Both the position numbers and the translations under genes were made by a program. Positions 1 through 4,411 of a DNA stretch of 6,918 nucleotides are shown here, piece by piece. This DNA comes from Oscillospiraceae bacterium (GTDB lineage: Bacteria; Bacillota_A; Clostridia; Oscillospirales; Oscillospiraceae). Each line of letters opens with the position of its first letter. Position 1 is the first letter of the stretch. The stretch is from contig JAFVPA010000003.1 of assembly GCA_017505505.1 (NCBI GenBank), forward strand, positions 1-6,918, written 5' to 3'. The notes beneath the pieces were generated by a model. It had not been told where the DNA came from. It was given only the letters and a program-made list of their open reading frames with translations, and ran no database searches.

Positions 1-21
1 CGAGTCCCTGAAGGTGCACCA
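1..21 (+). tRNA. 3' end of a tRNA, probably tRNA-Lys (partial)
   Basis: The first 21 bases read as the end of a tRNA: the last part of a T loop (CGAGT, 1-5), the 3' strand of the T stem (CCCTG, 6-10), the 3' acceptor strand (AAGGTGC, 11-17), a discriminator A and an encoded CCA end (19-21). It lies one base before the next tRNA, as in a tRNA cluster. The acceptor strand implies a 5' end like GCACCTT or similar. From memory this fits tRNA-Lys of Clostridia, but the anticodon is outside the window, so the amino acid is an inference. Confidence 0.8.
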
Positions 22-22
22 T

Positions 23-97
23 GGCCCATTGGTCAAGTGGTTAAGACAGCGGCCTCTCACGCCGTTAACATCGGTTCGAATCCGGTATGGGTCACCA
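23..97 (+). tRNA. tRNA-Glu, anticodon CTC
   Basis: A complete cloverleaf can be drawn. The acceptor stem GGCCCAT (23-29) pairs with ATGGGTC (87-93), with one G-T wobble. The anticodon stem GCGGC pairs with GCCGT around the loop CTCTCAC, giving anticodon CTC, which reads the Glu codon GAG. The T arm has TTCGAAT between ATCGG and CCGGT, and the CCA end is encoded (95-97). Glu fits the GGCCC-type acceptor known from Firmicutes tRNA-Glu. It sits between another tRNA and 5S rRNA and is probably co-transcribed with both. Confidence 0.95.
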
Positions 98-135
98 ATC
101 CTTTGATGGAAAAGAGTGGTAAAAGCCACGAAATA

Positions 136-250
136 GTTCGTGTTGATTGTCATGAGGGTCCACCTGTTCCCATCCCGAACACAGAAGTTAAGCTCATGTA
201 CGCCGACAATACTTGGCGGGTGACTGCCCGGGAAGATAGGTAACGCGAAC
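136..250 (+). rRNA. rrf: 5S ribosomal RNA
   Basis: This is a full-length 5S rRNA of about 115 nt. Helix I forms between GTTCGTGTT (136-144) and AACGCGAAC (242-250), with one G-U pair. Helix II forms between CATGAG (151-156) and CTCATG (193-198). The near-universal block CATCCCGAACACAGAAGTTA lies at about 171-190. The loop E domain strands (CAATAC and GAAGATAGG) are present. It follows the tRNAs by 38 bases, a spacer that includes a small hairpin (116-129), and it is followed directly by an intrinsic terminator. The order tRNA-tRNA-5S means either a tRNA cluster between 23S and 5S or a separate tRNA/5S operon; 23S is not in view. Ends are set by helix I pairing and could be off by one or two bases. 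Confidence 0.95.
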
Positions 251-328
251 ACAAAGAGTCAAGCTGCGGCTTGACTCTTTTTTTGTGCAAATGCAGTTGA
301 ATTTCGGCTGGCACAGTCCACTGGACTG
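245..328 (+). repeat. Direct repeat, copy 1 (5S end, terminator, half hairpin)
   Basis: These 84 bases recur at 486-569 with a single difference (T at 304, C at 545). The repeat includes the last six bases of 5S, the whole terminator, an AT-rich linker and the first two thirds of hairpin P1. The spacing is exactly 241 bp. Such near-identity in non-coding DNA points to a recent duplication or gene conversion. Confidence 0.95.
253..284 (+). terminator. Intrinsic terminator of the tRNA/5S operon
   Basis: The hairpin AAAGAGTCAAGC / loop TGCG / GCTTGACTCTTT is a perfect 12-bp stem that runs straight into TTTT, so the T tract is seven bases long with part of it in the stem. It starts two bases after the 5S 3' end. 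An identical copy lies at 494-525. Confidence 0.93.
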
Positions 329-337
329 TGCCAGCCG
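305..337 (+). repeat. Palindromic hairpin P1
   Basis: A perfect hairpin of 15 bp: CGGCTGGCACAGTCC (305-319), loop ACT, then the exact complement (323-337). It follows the 5S terminator after a 20-base linker and lies one base before a 5S-like tail. Its core AGTCC-ACT-GGACT is shared with P2 and P3. No T tract follows, so it is not a usual terminator. Confidence 0.9.
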
Positions 338-338
338 G

Positions 339-380
339 GACAATCCTTGGCCTACCCAGGAAGATAGGTAACGTGAGCAT
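339..380 (+). pseudogene. 5S rRNA 3'-tail remnant, copy 2
   Basis: These 42 bases align with the 3' part of the true 5S (205-252). They share GACAAT at the start and the block GGAAGATAGGTAACG. The distal arm is 6 nt shorter than in true 5S. The 5' two thirds of 5S is absent and a palindromic hairpin stands in its place. It cannot form helix I alone and cannot be a working 5S rRNA. Confidence 0.8.
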
Positions 381-384
381 AAGC

Positions 385-413
385 AAACCTCCTACGAATG
401 TAGGAGGTTTTTT
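385..413 (+). terminator. Intrinsic terminator after 5S-tail copy 2
   Basis: AAACCTCCTAC (385-395), loop GAAT, GTAGGAGGTTT (400-410), then TTT: an 11-bp perfect stem followed by a run of six T counted from 408. The stem sequence differs from the 5S terminator at 253 although its position relative to the tail is the same. Confidence 0.88.
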
Positions 414-448
414 CTGTCTGTAACAGTCCACCGGACTGTTACAGACAG
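414..448 (+). repeat. Palindromic hairpin P2
   Basis: A perfect 16-bp stem: CTGTCTGTAACAGTCC (414-429), loop ACC, and its exact complement (433-448). It begins at the base after the preceding T tract. It shares only the core AGTCC-ACY-GGACT with P1. The outer stem is different but fully paired, as expected if the pairing is maintained rather than the sequence. Confidence 0.9.
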
Positions 449-451
449 CAG

Positions 452-493
452 GACAATACCTGGCATGCCCAGGAAAGTAGGCAAGGCGAACAC
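452..493 (+). pseudogene. 5S rRNA 3'-tail remnant, copy 3
   Basis: This 42-nt 5S-like segment matches the ends of the true tail (GACAATACCTGG at the start, GGCGAACAC at the end). It contains the perfect short hairpin CCTGG/CCAGG. Unlike the other copies it has GGAAAGTAGGCAAGG where they have GGAAGATAGGTAACG. It lies three bases after hairpin P2 and runs straight into a terminator. Confidence 0.8.
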
Positions 494-569
494 AAAGAGT
501 CAAGCTGCGGCTTGACTCTTTTTTTGTGCAAATGCAGTTGAATTCCGGCTGGCACAGTCCACTGGACTG
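486..569 (+). repeat. Direct repeat, copy 2
   Basis: Second copy of the 84-bp repeat described at 245-328, offset by 241 bp and differing at one base (545). After 569 the two copies diverge inside the hairpin: an extra G at 569/570 and a different outer stem. Confidence 0.95.
494..525 (+). terminator. Intrinsic terminator after 5S-tail copy 3
   Basis: Identical to the 5S operon terminator at 253-284: 12-bp stem AAAGAGTCAAGC/GCTTGACTCTTT, TGCG loop, T tract. It falls inside the 84-bp direct repeat. Confidence 0.9.
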
Positions 570-582
570 GTGCCTACGCCGG
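545..582 (+). repeat. Palindromic hairpin P3 (imperfect)
   Basis: An interrupted hairpin: CCGGC (545-549) pairs with GCCGG (578-582), GGCAC (551-555) with GTGCC (570-574), and AGTCC with GGACT (564-568) around loop ACT. G569 is bulged and T550 faces TAC (575-577). Its left half is nearly the same as P1 and its right half has changed, so it looks like a P1 copy that has drifted or recombined. Confidence 0.82.
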
Positions 583-624
583 GTCAATACCTGGCCTACC
601 CAGGAAGATAGGTAACGCGAACAC
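583..624 (+). pseudogene. 5S rRNA 3'-tail remnant, copy 4
   Basis: A third 42-nt 5S-like tail directly after P3. The 25 bases 593-617 are identical to 349-373 of copy 2, and the 3' end GGTAACGCGAACAC is identical to true 5S (239-252). The short arm CCTGG/CCAGG pairs perfectly. It lacks the 5' part of 5S. Confidence 0.8.
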
Positions 625-626
625 AG

Positions 627-654
627 AACGCCACCAGAAAGGGTGGAGTTTTTT
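627..654 (+). terminator. Intrinsic terminator after 5S-tail copy 4
   Basis: CCACC (631-635) pairs with GGTGG around AGAAAG. The stem is extended by AAC/GTT across one mismatch and followed by TTTTTT (649-654). It is weaker than the other terminators of the array but sits at the same place after the tail. Confidence 0.75.
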
Positions 655-660
655 ATTGAC

Positions 661-685
661 GAAAAGTGGCCACTGGACACTTTTT
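661..685 (+). repeat. Palindromic hairpin P4
   Basis: AAAAGTG (662-668) pairs with CACTTTT (678-684). Inside, a G/A mismatch is followed by CC/GG around loop ACT. The CC-ACT-GG centre is shared with P1-P3 with another stem sequence. It ends in five T, so it could also act as a weak terminator. No further 5S tail follows. Confidence 0.7.
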
Positions 686-717
686 AACGAATACACTGAC
701 CATTTCTGTAATAAATT

Positions 718-743
718 CCGCCGCCGGAATTATCCGGCGGCGG
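718..743 (-). terminator. Strong hairpin, likely terminator of the DUF4349 gene
   Basis: An 11-bp perfect GC-rich stem, CCGCCGCCGGA / TCCGGCGGCGG, with loop ATTA. It lies 12 bases past the stop codon of the minus-strand lipoprotein gene. On the minus strand it is followed by AATTTATTA, a poor T tract, so termination strength is uncertain. It also separates convergent transcription from the RNA operon. Confidence 0.65.
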
Positions 744-755
744 TTTGTGCGTTCA

Positions 756-1700
756 TTATTTCTTATCCTCATTTTTTGCTGCCTTTTTCTTGGCATTGAT
801 CTTTCTGATGCGCTTGACCAGCAGTAGAATGACCAGCGCCAGAATACCGAAGACTACCAGATAGGGGGAGCTGGTGACCAGCCAGACGATGAAGTCTACG
901 AAGCCTTCTCCCAGGCCTTCCAGAGAGTCGGAGAAACCTTCCGTGATGCGCTCCCAGAAAGTGGGTTCTTCCACGGGTGTGTATTCCTGGACTTCCTCGA
1001 TGAACAGGTAGATGGTGGCATAGTCGATCTGGTTGTCGTAAAGACGCAGCTGGGAGGCGTAGTTTTCCAGCTCATAGCGGACATCCGTCAGCCGGGCTTC
1101 GATCTCCAGCAGATCTTCCATGGTTTCGGCCTGTTCCAGCAGCTCCAGAAGACGGGCCTGCTCGGTTTCCAGAGCGGTGACCCGGCTGGAGGTGGCCACG
1201 TATTTCAGGGTGATGTCCTCCCGGTTCAGGTTCTGGGAGACCACATTGGCGGAGTCCTGGACCTCCTGGGTGAACTCCGTCACCTTCTCATCGGGGATAC
1301 GGACGGTGAGGTTTGCGTTGCGGTAGCGGCGGGAGGAATAGGTGCTGCCGTTGTGGATGTTCTGGTCCTCCACATAGCCGCCCAGAGCGTTGATCTTTTT
1401 GTCCAGCCCTTCCATCAGGGCATCCAGATCATCGGTTTCCACATTCATGTCGATGGTGATGATCCACTTGCGGCCTTCCGGCAGAGAGGTGGAGCCGGAT
1501 TCCGAAGCACCGCTGAGACCGTTGGCCGCCATGGTTTCGGCCACGGAGTAGTCCACGGCGGCGGCTTCCTCCATGGGCGCGGCTTTGGGAGCTGCTGCGG
1601 TCATTCTGGCAGCGCTGTTGGAAGAACCACCACAGCCGGTGAGGATGGTGCCCAGCATCAGCAGGGCCAGGAGCAGGGACAATAGTTGTTTCTTTTTCAT
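756..1700 (-). CDS. DUF4349 domain-containing lipoprotein
   Basis: A protein of 314 aa. The N-terminus has KKK and a hydrophobic stretch ending in the lipobox LTGC (Cys23), so it should be exported and lipid-anchored. A low-complexity Ala-rich linker (about 30-70) leads to a DUF4349-type domain, starting near ITIDMNVETDDLDAL (81-95). A Glu/Leu-rich coiled coil covers about 172-222 (ALETEQARLLELLEQAE). Near the C-terminus a hydrophobic helix (about 279-296) precedes a very basic tail (KRIRKINAKKK), giving a second anchor with a cytoplasmic tail. The domain would thus be held outside the membrane at both ends. AGAAGGAGG ends 9-10 bases before this ATG and supports the start. The molecular function of DUF4349 is not established; an envelope role is inference. 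It is transcribed away from tdk. Confidence 0.88.
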   Translation of the reverse strand: MKKKQLLSLLLALLMLGTILTGCGGSSNSAARMTAAAPKAAPMEEAAAVDYSVAETMAANGLSGASESGSTSLPEGRKWIITIDMNVETDDLDALMEGLDKKINALGGYVEDQNIHNGSTYSSRRYRNANLTVRIPDEKVTEFTQEVQDSANVVSQNLNREDITLKYVATSSRVTALETEQARLLELLEQAETMEDLLEIEARLTDVRYELENYASQLRLYDNQIDYATIYLFIEEVQEYTPVEEPTFWERITEGFSDSLEGLGEGFVDFIVWLVTSSPYLVVFGILALVILLLVKRIRKINAKKKAAKNEDKK

Positions 1701-1788
1701 TTTGGTCTAACCTCCTTCTATTTCTATATCTCGACAAATTTAGAGAATGGTTGCAAAACTTGAAATAAATTATTGAAAAGAAATAGCG

Positions 1789-1811
1789 CTGTAGGGGCGA
1801 TTCATGAATCG
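1789..1811. repeat. Small palindrome with CTGTAGGGG start
   Basis: CTGTAGGGG (1789-1797) is followed by the perfect 14-bp palindrome CGATTCATGAATCG (1798-1811). The same nine bases CTGTAGGGG begin the inverted-repeat element at 5583, so this may be a reduced relative or solo end of the same element family. It lies in the presumed leader of the DUF4349 gene. Confidence 0.55.
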
Positions 1812-1828
1812 TCCAGTATGCTATTTTG

Positions 1829-1857
1829 AGTATACCACCCAATTCCTTCCAACGCAA
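1829..1857 (-). promoter_or_regulatory. Candidate sigma-A promoter for the DUF4349 gene
   Basis: On the minus strand, TTGCGT (1852-1857) and TATACT (1829-1834) are separated by 17 bases. The -10 matches five of six consensus bases; the -35 is weak. It would give a 5' leader of about 120 nt that contains the small palindrome at 1798-1811. Confidence 0.45.
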
Positions 1858-1889
1858 GTGAACATTGTGTAAACCGCATAAAAAGGGGG

Positions 1890-1918
1890 TTGCACTGACT
1901 GCCTCTTTTCGGTATAAT
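1890..1918 (+). promoter_or_regulatory. Sigma-A promoter for tdk (salvage cluster)
   Basis: TTGCAC (1890-1895), a 17-base spacer, and a perfect TATAAT (1913-1918). Transcription should begin near 1925, a few bases before the ribosome binding site of tdk. No other convincing promoter is seen before deoC, deoD, deoB or cdd, so this may drive the whole cluster. Confidence 0.8.
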
Positions 1919-1931
1919 GGATGTTGCAAAT

Positions 1932-1939
1932 GGAGGGAG
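1932..1939 (+). promoter_or_regulatory. Ribosome binding site that fixes the tdk start
   Basis: GGAGGGAG lies 8 bases before ATG 1948. An in-frame ATG at 1921 is at or upstream of the expected transcription start and has no such site, so 1948 is the start. Confidence 0.85.
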
Positions 1940-1947
1940 ATAGAGAT

Positions 1948-2553
1948 ATGGCAAAGCTTTATTTTAAATACGGTGCTATGGGTTCCAGCAAAACGGCCCA
2001 GGCGCTGATCACCAAGTATAATTATGAAGAAAACGATCTGAATGTCTGGCTCATCAAGCCCAGTGCCGACACCCGGGACGGGGCACAGATCCTGCGCAGC
2101 CGCATTGGGCTGGAGGCGAGAGTGGAGGTCATTTCCCCGGAGACGGATATTTATGCCAGGTTCCTGGGAGGTAAGGCCCGCCGCAGCGATGTGATCATTG
2201 TGGATGAGTGCCAGTTCATGACGGAGAAGCAGATCGACCAGCTGCGGGCCATCGTGGATGAGCATAACATTCCCGTCATGTGCTTCGGTCTGCGGACGGA
2301 TTTCCAGACCCGTCTTTTCCCCGGCAGCCGCCGGCTTATGGAGGTGGCCGACACCATTCAGGAGATCAAGACCATCTGCGACTGCGGAGCCAAGGCTACG
2401 GTCAATGCAAGAATCGACGGTACCGGGCACATTATTACCGAGGGGGCCCAGGTGGTGCTGGGAGGGAACGACAGCTACATTGCCATGTGCCACAAGTGCT
2501 ATATCCGGGGAATCCGGGAGAATAAAGTCATCAAACTGCACGGTCAAAGTTAA
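1948..2553 (+). CDS. tdk: Thymidine kinase (type II)
   Basis: A 201-aa enzyme that phosphorylates thymidine (and deoxyuridine) with ATP to the 5'-monophosphate, in the cytoplasm. Seen in the sequence: a P-loop GAMGSSKT (9-16), the DECQF motif (86-90) with the presumed catalytic Glu87, matching DEAQF of the family, and a zinc site CDC (144, 146) plus CHKC (181, 184). The lasso segment before the second cysteine pair carries a Tyr (177). Length is normal for bacterial type II kinases. The P-loop has Ser where the Walker A pattern has Gly before Lys. I recall this from clostridial homologues, so it is probably a family variant rather than a defect. It is first in a same-strand salvage cluster, behind its own strong promoter. 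An upstream in-frame ATG at 1921 is rejected because transcription probably starts after it. Confidence 0.95.
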   Translation: MAKLYFKYGAMGSSKTAQALITKYNYEENDLNVWLIKPSADTRDGAQILRSRIGLEARVEVISPETDIYARFLGGKARRSDVIIVDECQFMTEKQIDQLRAIVDEHNIPVMCFGLRTDFQTRLFPGSRRLMEVADTIQEIKTICDCGAKATVNARIDGTGHIITEGAQVVLGGNDSYIAMCHKCYIRGIRENKVIKLHGQS

Positions 2554-2566
2554 AGCAGAAAAAATA

Positions 2567-2665
2567 GTAGGGCGGCTTGCCCTCAAGCCGCCGCTGATGC
2601 GAAGCATCAGATCCACGCAAAGGCATCCAGCGGATGCACGGCGGCTTGAGGGCAAGCCGCCTTAC
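2567..2665. repeat. Inverted-repeat element with nested hairpins
   Basis: Perfect 22-bp terminal inverted repeats (2571-2592 and 2640-2661) flanked by GTAG and TTAC. Each arm is itself a hairpin (GGCGGCTTG / CAAGCCGCC). Between them are two further hairpins: CTGATGC-GAA-GCATCAG (2594-2610) and GCATCC-AGC-GGATGC (2623-2637). It fills most of the tdk-deoC gap. It has no coding capacity and no T tract, so it resembles a MITE or REP-type element rather than a plain terminator. In RNA it would fold strongly and could affect readthrough or mRNA stability. Confidence 0.85.
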
Positions 2666-2690
2666 AATCACTTAATAAGGAGATCAAATT

Positions 2691-3359
2691 ATGGAACTGA
2701 AAGATATCCTCGCCAAGTGCGACCATACCCTGCTGGGCCAGACGGCTACCTGGGCGGAGATCAAGGCCATCTGTGACGACGGCATGAAGTATAAGACGGC
2801 CTCTGTCTGCATCCCCGCTTCCTATGTGAAGCAGGCCAAGGACTATGTTGGCGAAAAATTGGCCATCTGCACCGTCATCGGTTTCCCCAACGGTTATGCC
2901 ACCACCGCCGCCAAGTGTTTCATGGCCTCCGATGCCGTGGACAATGGTGCTGACGAAGTGGATATGGTTATCAACATCGGCTGGGCCAAGGACGGCAAGT
3001 GGGACGAGATTACCGCAGAAATCGCCGCCATCAAGACCGCCTGCAAGTGCCGTATTCTGAAGGTCATCATTGAGACATGCCTGCTGACGGATGACGAGAA
3101 GATTGCCCTGTGCAAGTGCGTCTCTGATTCCGGTGCGGATTATATCAAGACCTCCACCGGTTTTAGCAAGGCCGGCGCAACCTTCGCCGATGTGGAGCTG
3201 TTTGCCAAGCATGTTGCCCCCCATGTGAAGATCAAAGCCGCCGGCGGCATCTCTTCTCTGGAGGATGCCGAGAAGTTCATCGCCCTGGGCGCCGACCGCC
3301 TGGGCACCAGCCGCATCGTCAAGATCGCCAAGGGCCTGGCTGACGACGGCACTTATTAA
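2691..3359 (+). CDS. deoC: Deoxyribose-phosphate aldolase
   Basis: A 222-aa class I aldolase that cleaves 2-deoxyribose-5-phosphate into acetaldehyde and glyceraldehyde-3-phosphate, the last step of deoxynucleoside breakdown. It is a TIM-barrel enzyme. The catalytic set can be placed by comparison with the E. coli enzyme: Asp91 in EVDMVIN, the Schiff-base Lys153 in YIKTSTGF, and Lys182 in IKAAGGI. The strand LKVIIET (123-129) and the phosphate-binding end [11 protein letters not shown] (200-210) are also present. The length is usual for the short bacterial form. AAGGAGAT (2677-2684) precedes the ATG by 6 bases. It lies downstream of tdk and upstream of deoD and deoB, whose combined action makes its substrate. 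Confidence 0.97.
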   Translation: MELKDILAKCDHTLLGQTATWAEIKAICDDGMKYKTASVCIPASYVKQAKDYVGEKLAICTVIGFPNGYATTAAKCFMASDAVDNGADEVDMVINIGWAKDGKWDEITAEIAAIKTACKCRILKVIIETCLLTDDEKIALCKCVSDSGADYIKTSTGFSKAGATFADVELFAKHVAPHVKIKAAGGISSLEDAEKFIALGADRLGTSRIVKIAKGLADDGTY

Positions 3360-3363
3360 AATG

Positions 3364-3474
3364 TAAAATTGAAAATGGAAAGTTGAAAATTATGGTATGC
3401 GCAAAGCGCATAAATTAAAATAATCCCGCAGGGATACCGCAATTTTCCATTTTCAATTCTCAATTTTCAATTAT
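3364..3474. repeat. AT-rich inverted-repeat element
   Basis: The ends are imperfect inverted repeats rich in AATTGAAAAT units (left about 3364-3392, right about 3439-3474). Inside them GGTAT and ATACC pair, and two hairpins sit in the centre: TATGCGC-AAA-GCGCATA (3396-3412) and ATCCC-GCA-GGGAT (3423-3435). It occupies nearly all of the deoC-deoD gap and stops just before the deoD ribosome binding site. The plan (outer arms plus two inner hairpins) is like that of the element at 2567 although the sequence is unrelated. It has no coding capacity. Confidence 0.78.
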
Positions 3475-3493
3475 AAATCTGGAGGATTTATCT

Positions 3494-4246
3494 ATGTCTG
3501 ACTTCGCTGTAACTCCCCACATCAATGTTGCTGATCCTATCGGCTTTGGCAAGACGGTTCTGATGCCCGGTGATCCTCTGCGGGCCAAGTTTATTGCGGA
3601 AAATTTCCTGGAAAATCCTGTGCTGGTGAACAATGTCCGCGGCGTTCAGGGACATACGGGCTATTATAAGGGCGTGAAGGTTTCCGTCATGGCTTCCGGC
3701 ATGGGTATGCCTGCTATCGGTATCTATTCCCACGAGCTGTTCAATTTCTTCGGTGTGGAGAACATCATCCGTGTTGGCTCCGCCGGTTCCATTCAGCCCC
3801 ACATCAATCTGTACGATCTGGTCATCGCCCAGGGTGCCTGCACCGATTCCAACTGGTATAAGCAGTTCCACCTGCCCGGCCAGTTTGCGCCCATTGCGGA
3901 CTATACCCTGCTGAGCGAGGCCGTCAAGGCCGCCGAGACCCACGGTGCTACCTACCATGTGGGCAACGTCAACTCTTCCGACGTATTCTATGGCGATCAT
4001 GTGGATGTTCCCGAGGGCCTGGACAGCGTCTACGGTCTGAAGAAGATGGGTGTCATGGCGTTGGAAATGGAAGCCGCCGCCCTGTATATGAATGCCGCCC
4101 GCTACGGCAAGCGGGGCCTGTGCATCTGCACCATCTCTGACCATGTCCTGAAGGGCGTGGAGACCACCGCCGAGGAACGCCAGAACTCCTTCACCCAGAT
4201 GATGAAGGTGGCTCTGGACGTGGCTGTGGCCATGGAGAATAAGTAA
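3494..4246 (+). CDS. deoD: Purine nucleoside phosphorylase, DeoD type
   Basis: A 250-aa cytoplasmic enzyme that splits purine (deoxy)nucleosides with phosphate into free base and (deoxy)ribose-1-phosphate. It follows the E. coli DeoD pattern throughout: TPHIN with His9, the phosphate site GDPLRAK (Arg30), IIRVGS (Arg93, Ser96), GACTDS, the ribose-binding EMEAA (191-195), and SDH with the catalytic Asp215. It is about 10 residues longer than E. coli DeoD, with a small insertion around YGDHVDVPEGLDS (166-178) and a slightly longer N-terminus. GGAGG (3481-3485) lies 8 bases before the ATG. The sugar phosphate it makes is the substrate of the phosphopentomutase encoded next. Confidence 0.97.
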   Translation: MSDFAVTPHINVADPIGFGKTVLMPGDPLRAKFIAENFLENPVLVNNVRGVQGHTGYYKGVKVSVMASGMGMPAIGIYSHELFNFFGVENIIRVGSAGSIQPHINLYDLVIAQGACTDSNWYKQFHLPGQFAPIADYTLLSEAVKAAETHGATYHVGNVNSSDVFYGDHVDVPEGLDSVYGLKKMGVMALEMEAAALYMNAARYGKRGLCICTISDHVLKGVETTAEERQNSFTQMMKVALDVAVAMENK

Positions 4247-4260
4247 CTGTATGAAATATG

Positions 4261-4387
4261 CCTTGGCCCCCTCTTTGAGGGGGCTGGCACGGCGCAAGCC
4301 GTGACTGGGGGAGTGTCGTTGTGTGAATGAGACACTCCCTCCGTCTCGCCTATGGCGAGCCACCTCCCTCAGAGAGGGAGGCGAGGG
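4261..4387. repeat. Long inverted-repeat element (CCTTGGCC... type)
   Basis: Two arms of 57 bases (4261-4317 and 4331-4387) are imperfect reverse complements around a 13-base loop. The inner ends GGGAGTGTC/GACACTCCC are perfect. Each arm carries two small hairpins, for example CCCCCTCTTTGAGGGGG and CACGGCGCAAGCCGTG on the left, and CTCGCCTATGGCGAG and CCTCCCTCAGAGAGGGAGG on the right. The paired differences between arms mostly keep the local hairpins. From memory, elements of this look are very common in Oscillospirales genomes. It fills most of the deoD-deoB gap. An in-frame ATG at 4352 lies inside its right arm and is not a start. Confidence 0.85.
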
Positions 4388-4400
4388 CACCCGTTGAATG

Positions 4401-4406
4401 AGGTGA
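4401..4406 (+). promoter_or_regulatory. Ribosome binding site that fixes the deoB start
   Basis: AGGTGA lies 5 bases before ATG 4412. It supports this start over the in-frame ATG at 4352, which lies inside a repeat arm and would add 20 residues with no counterpart in the family. Confidence 0.75.
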
Positions 4407-4411
4407 ACAAA

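Noticed and set aside
37..243. Open frame of 68 codons on the plus strand
   Set aside because: It runs through tRNA-Glu and 5S rRNA, which are well supported by structure, and it has no ribosome binding site.
150..680. Open frame of 176 codons on the minus strand with internally repeated residues
   Set aside because: The repeated peptide only reflects the 5S-tail repeats read backwards; it overlaps 5S rRNA and terminators and lacks a protein family look.
202..685. CRISPR-like array
   Set aside because: The repeats are 5S-derived and 42 nt long, the intervals carry hairpins and terminators rather than unique spacers, and no cas gene is near.
1921..1947. Earlier ATG as tdk start
   Set aside because: It overlaps the expected transcription start after TATAAT, has no ribosome binding site, and adds residues not found in the family.
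1429..2655. Long minus-strand open frame of 408 codons
   Set aside because: It is antisense to tdk and out of frame with the lipoprotein gene. It crosses both promoters and is explained by codon bias.
3488..4390. Minus-strand open frame of 300 codons opposite deoD
   Set aside because: Antisense shadow of an unambiguous deoD; its start lies in a repeat element.
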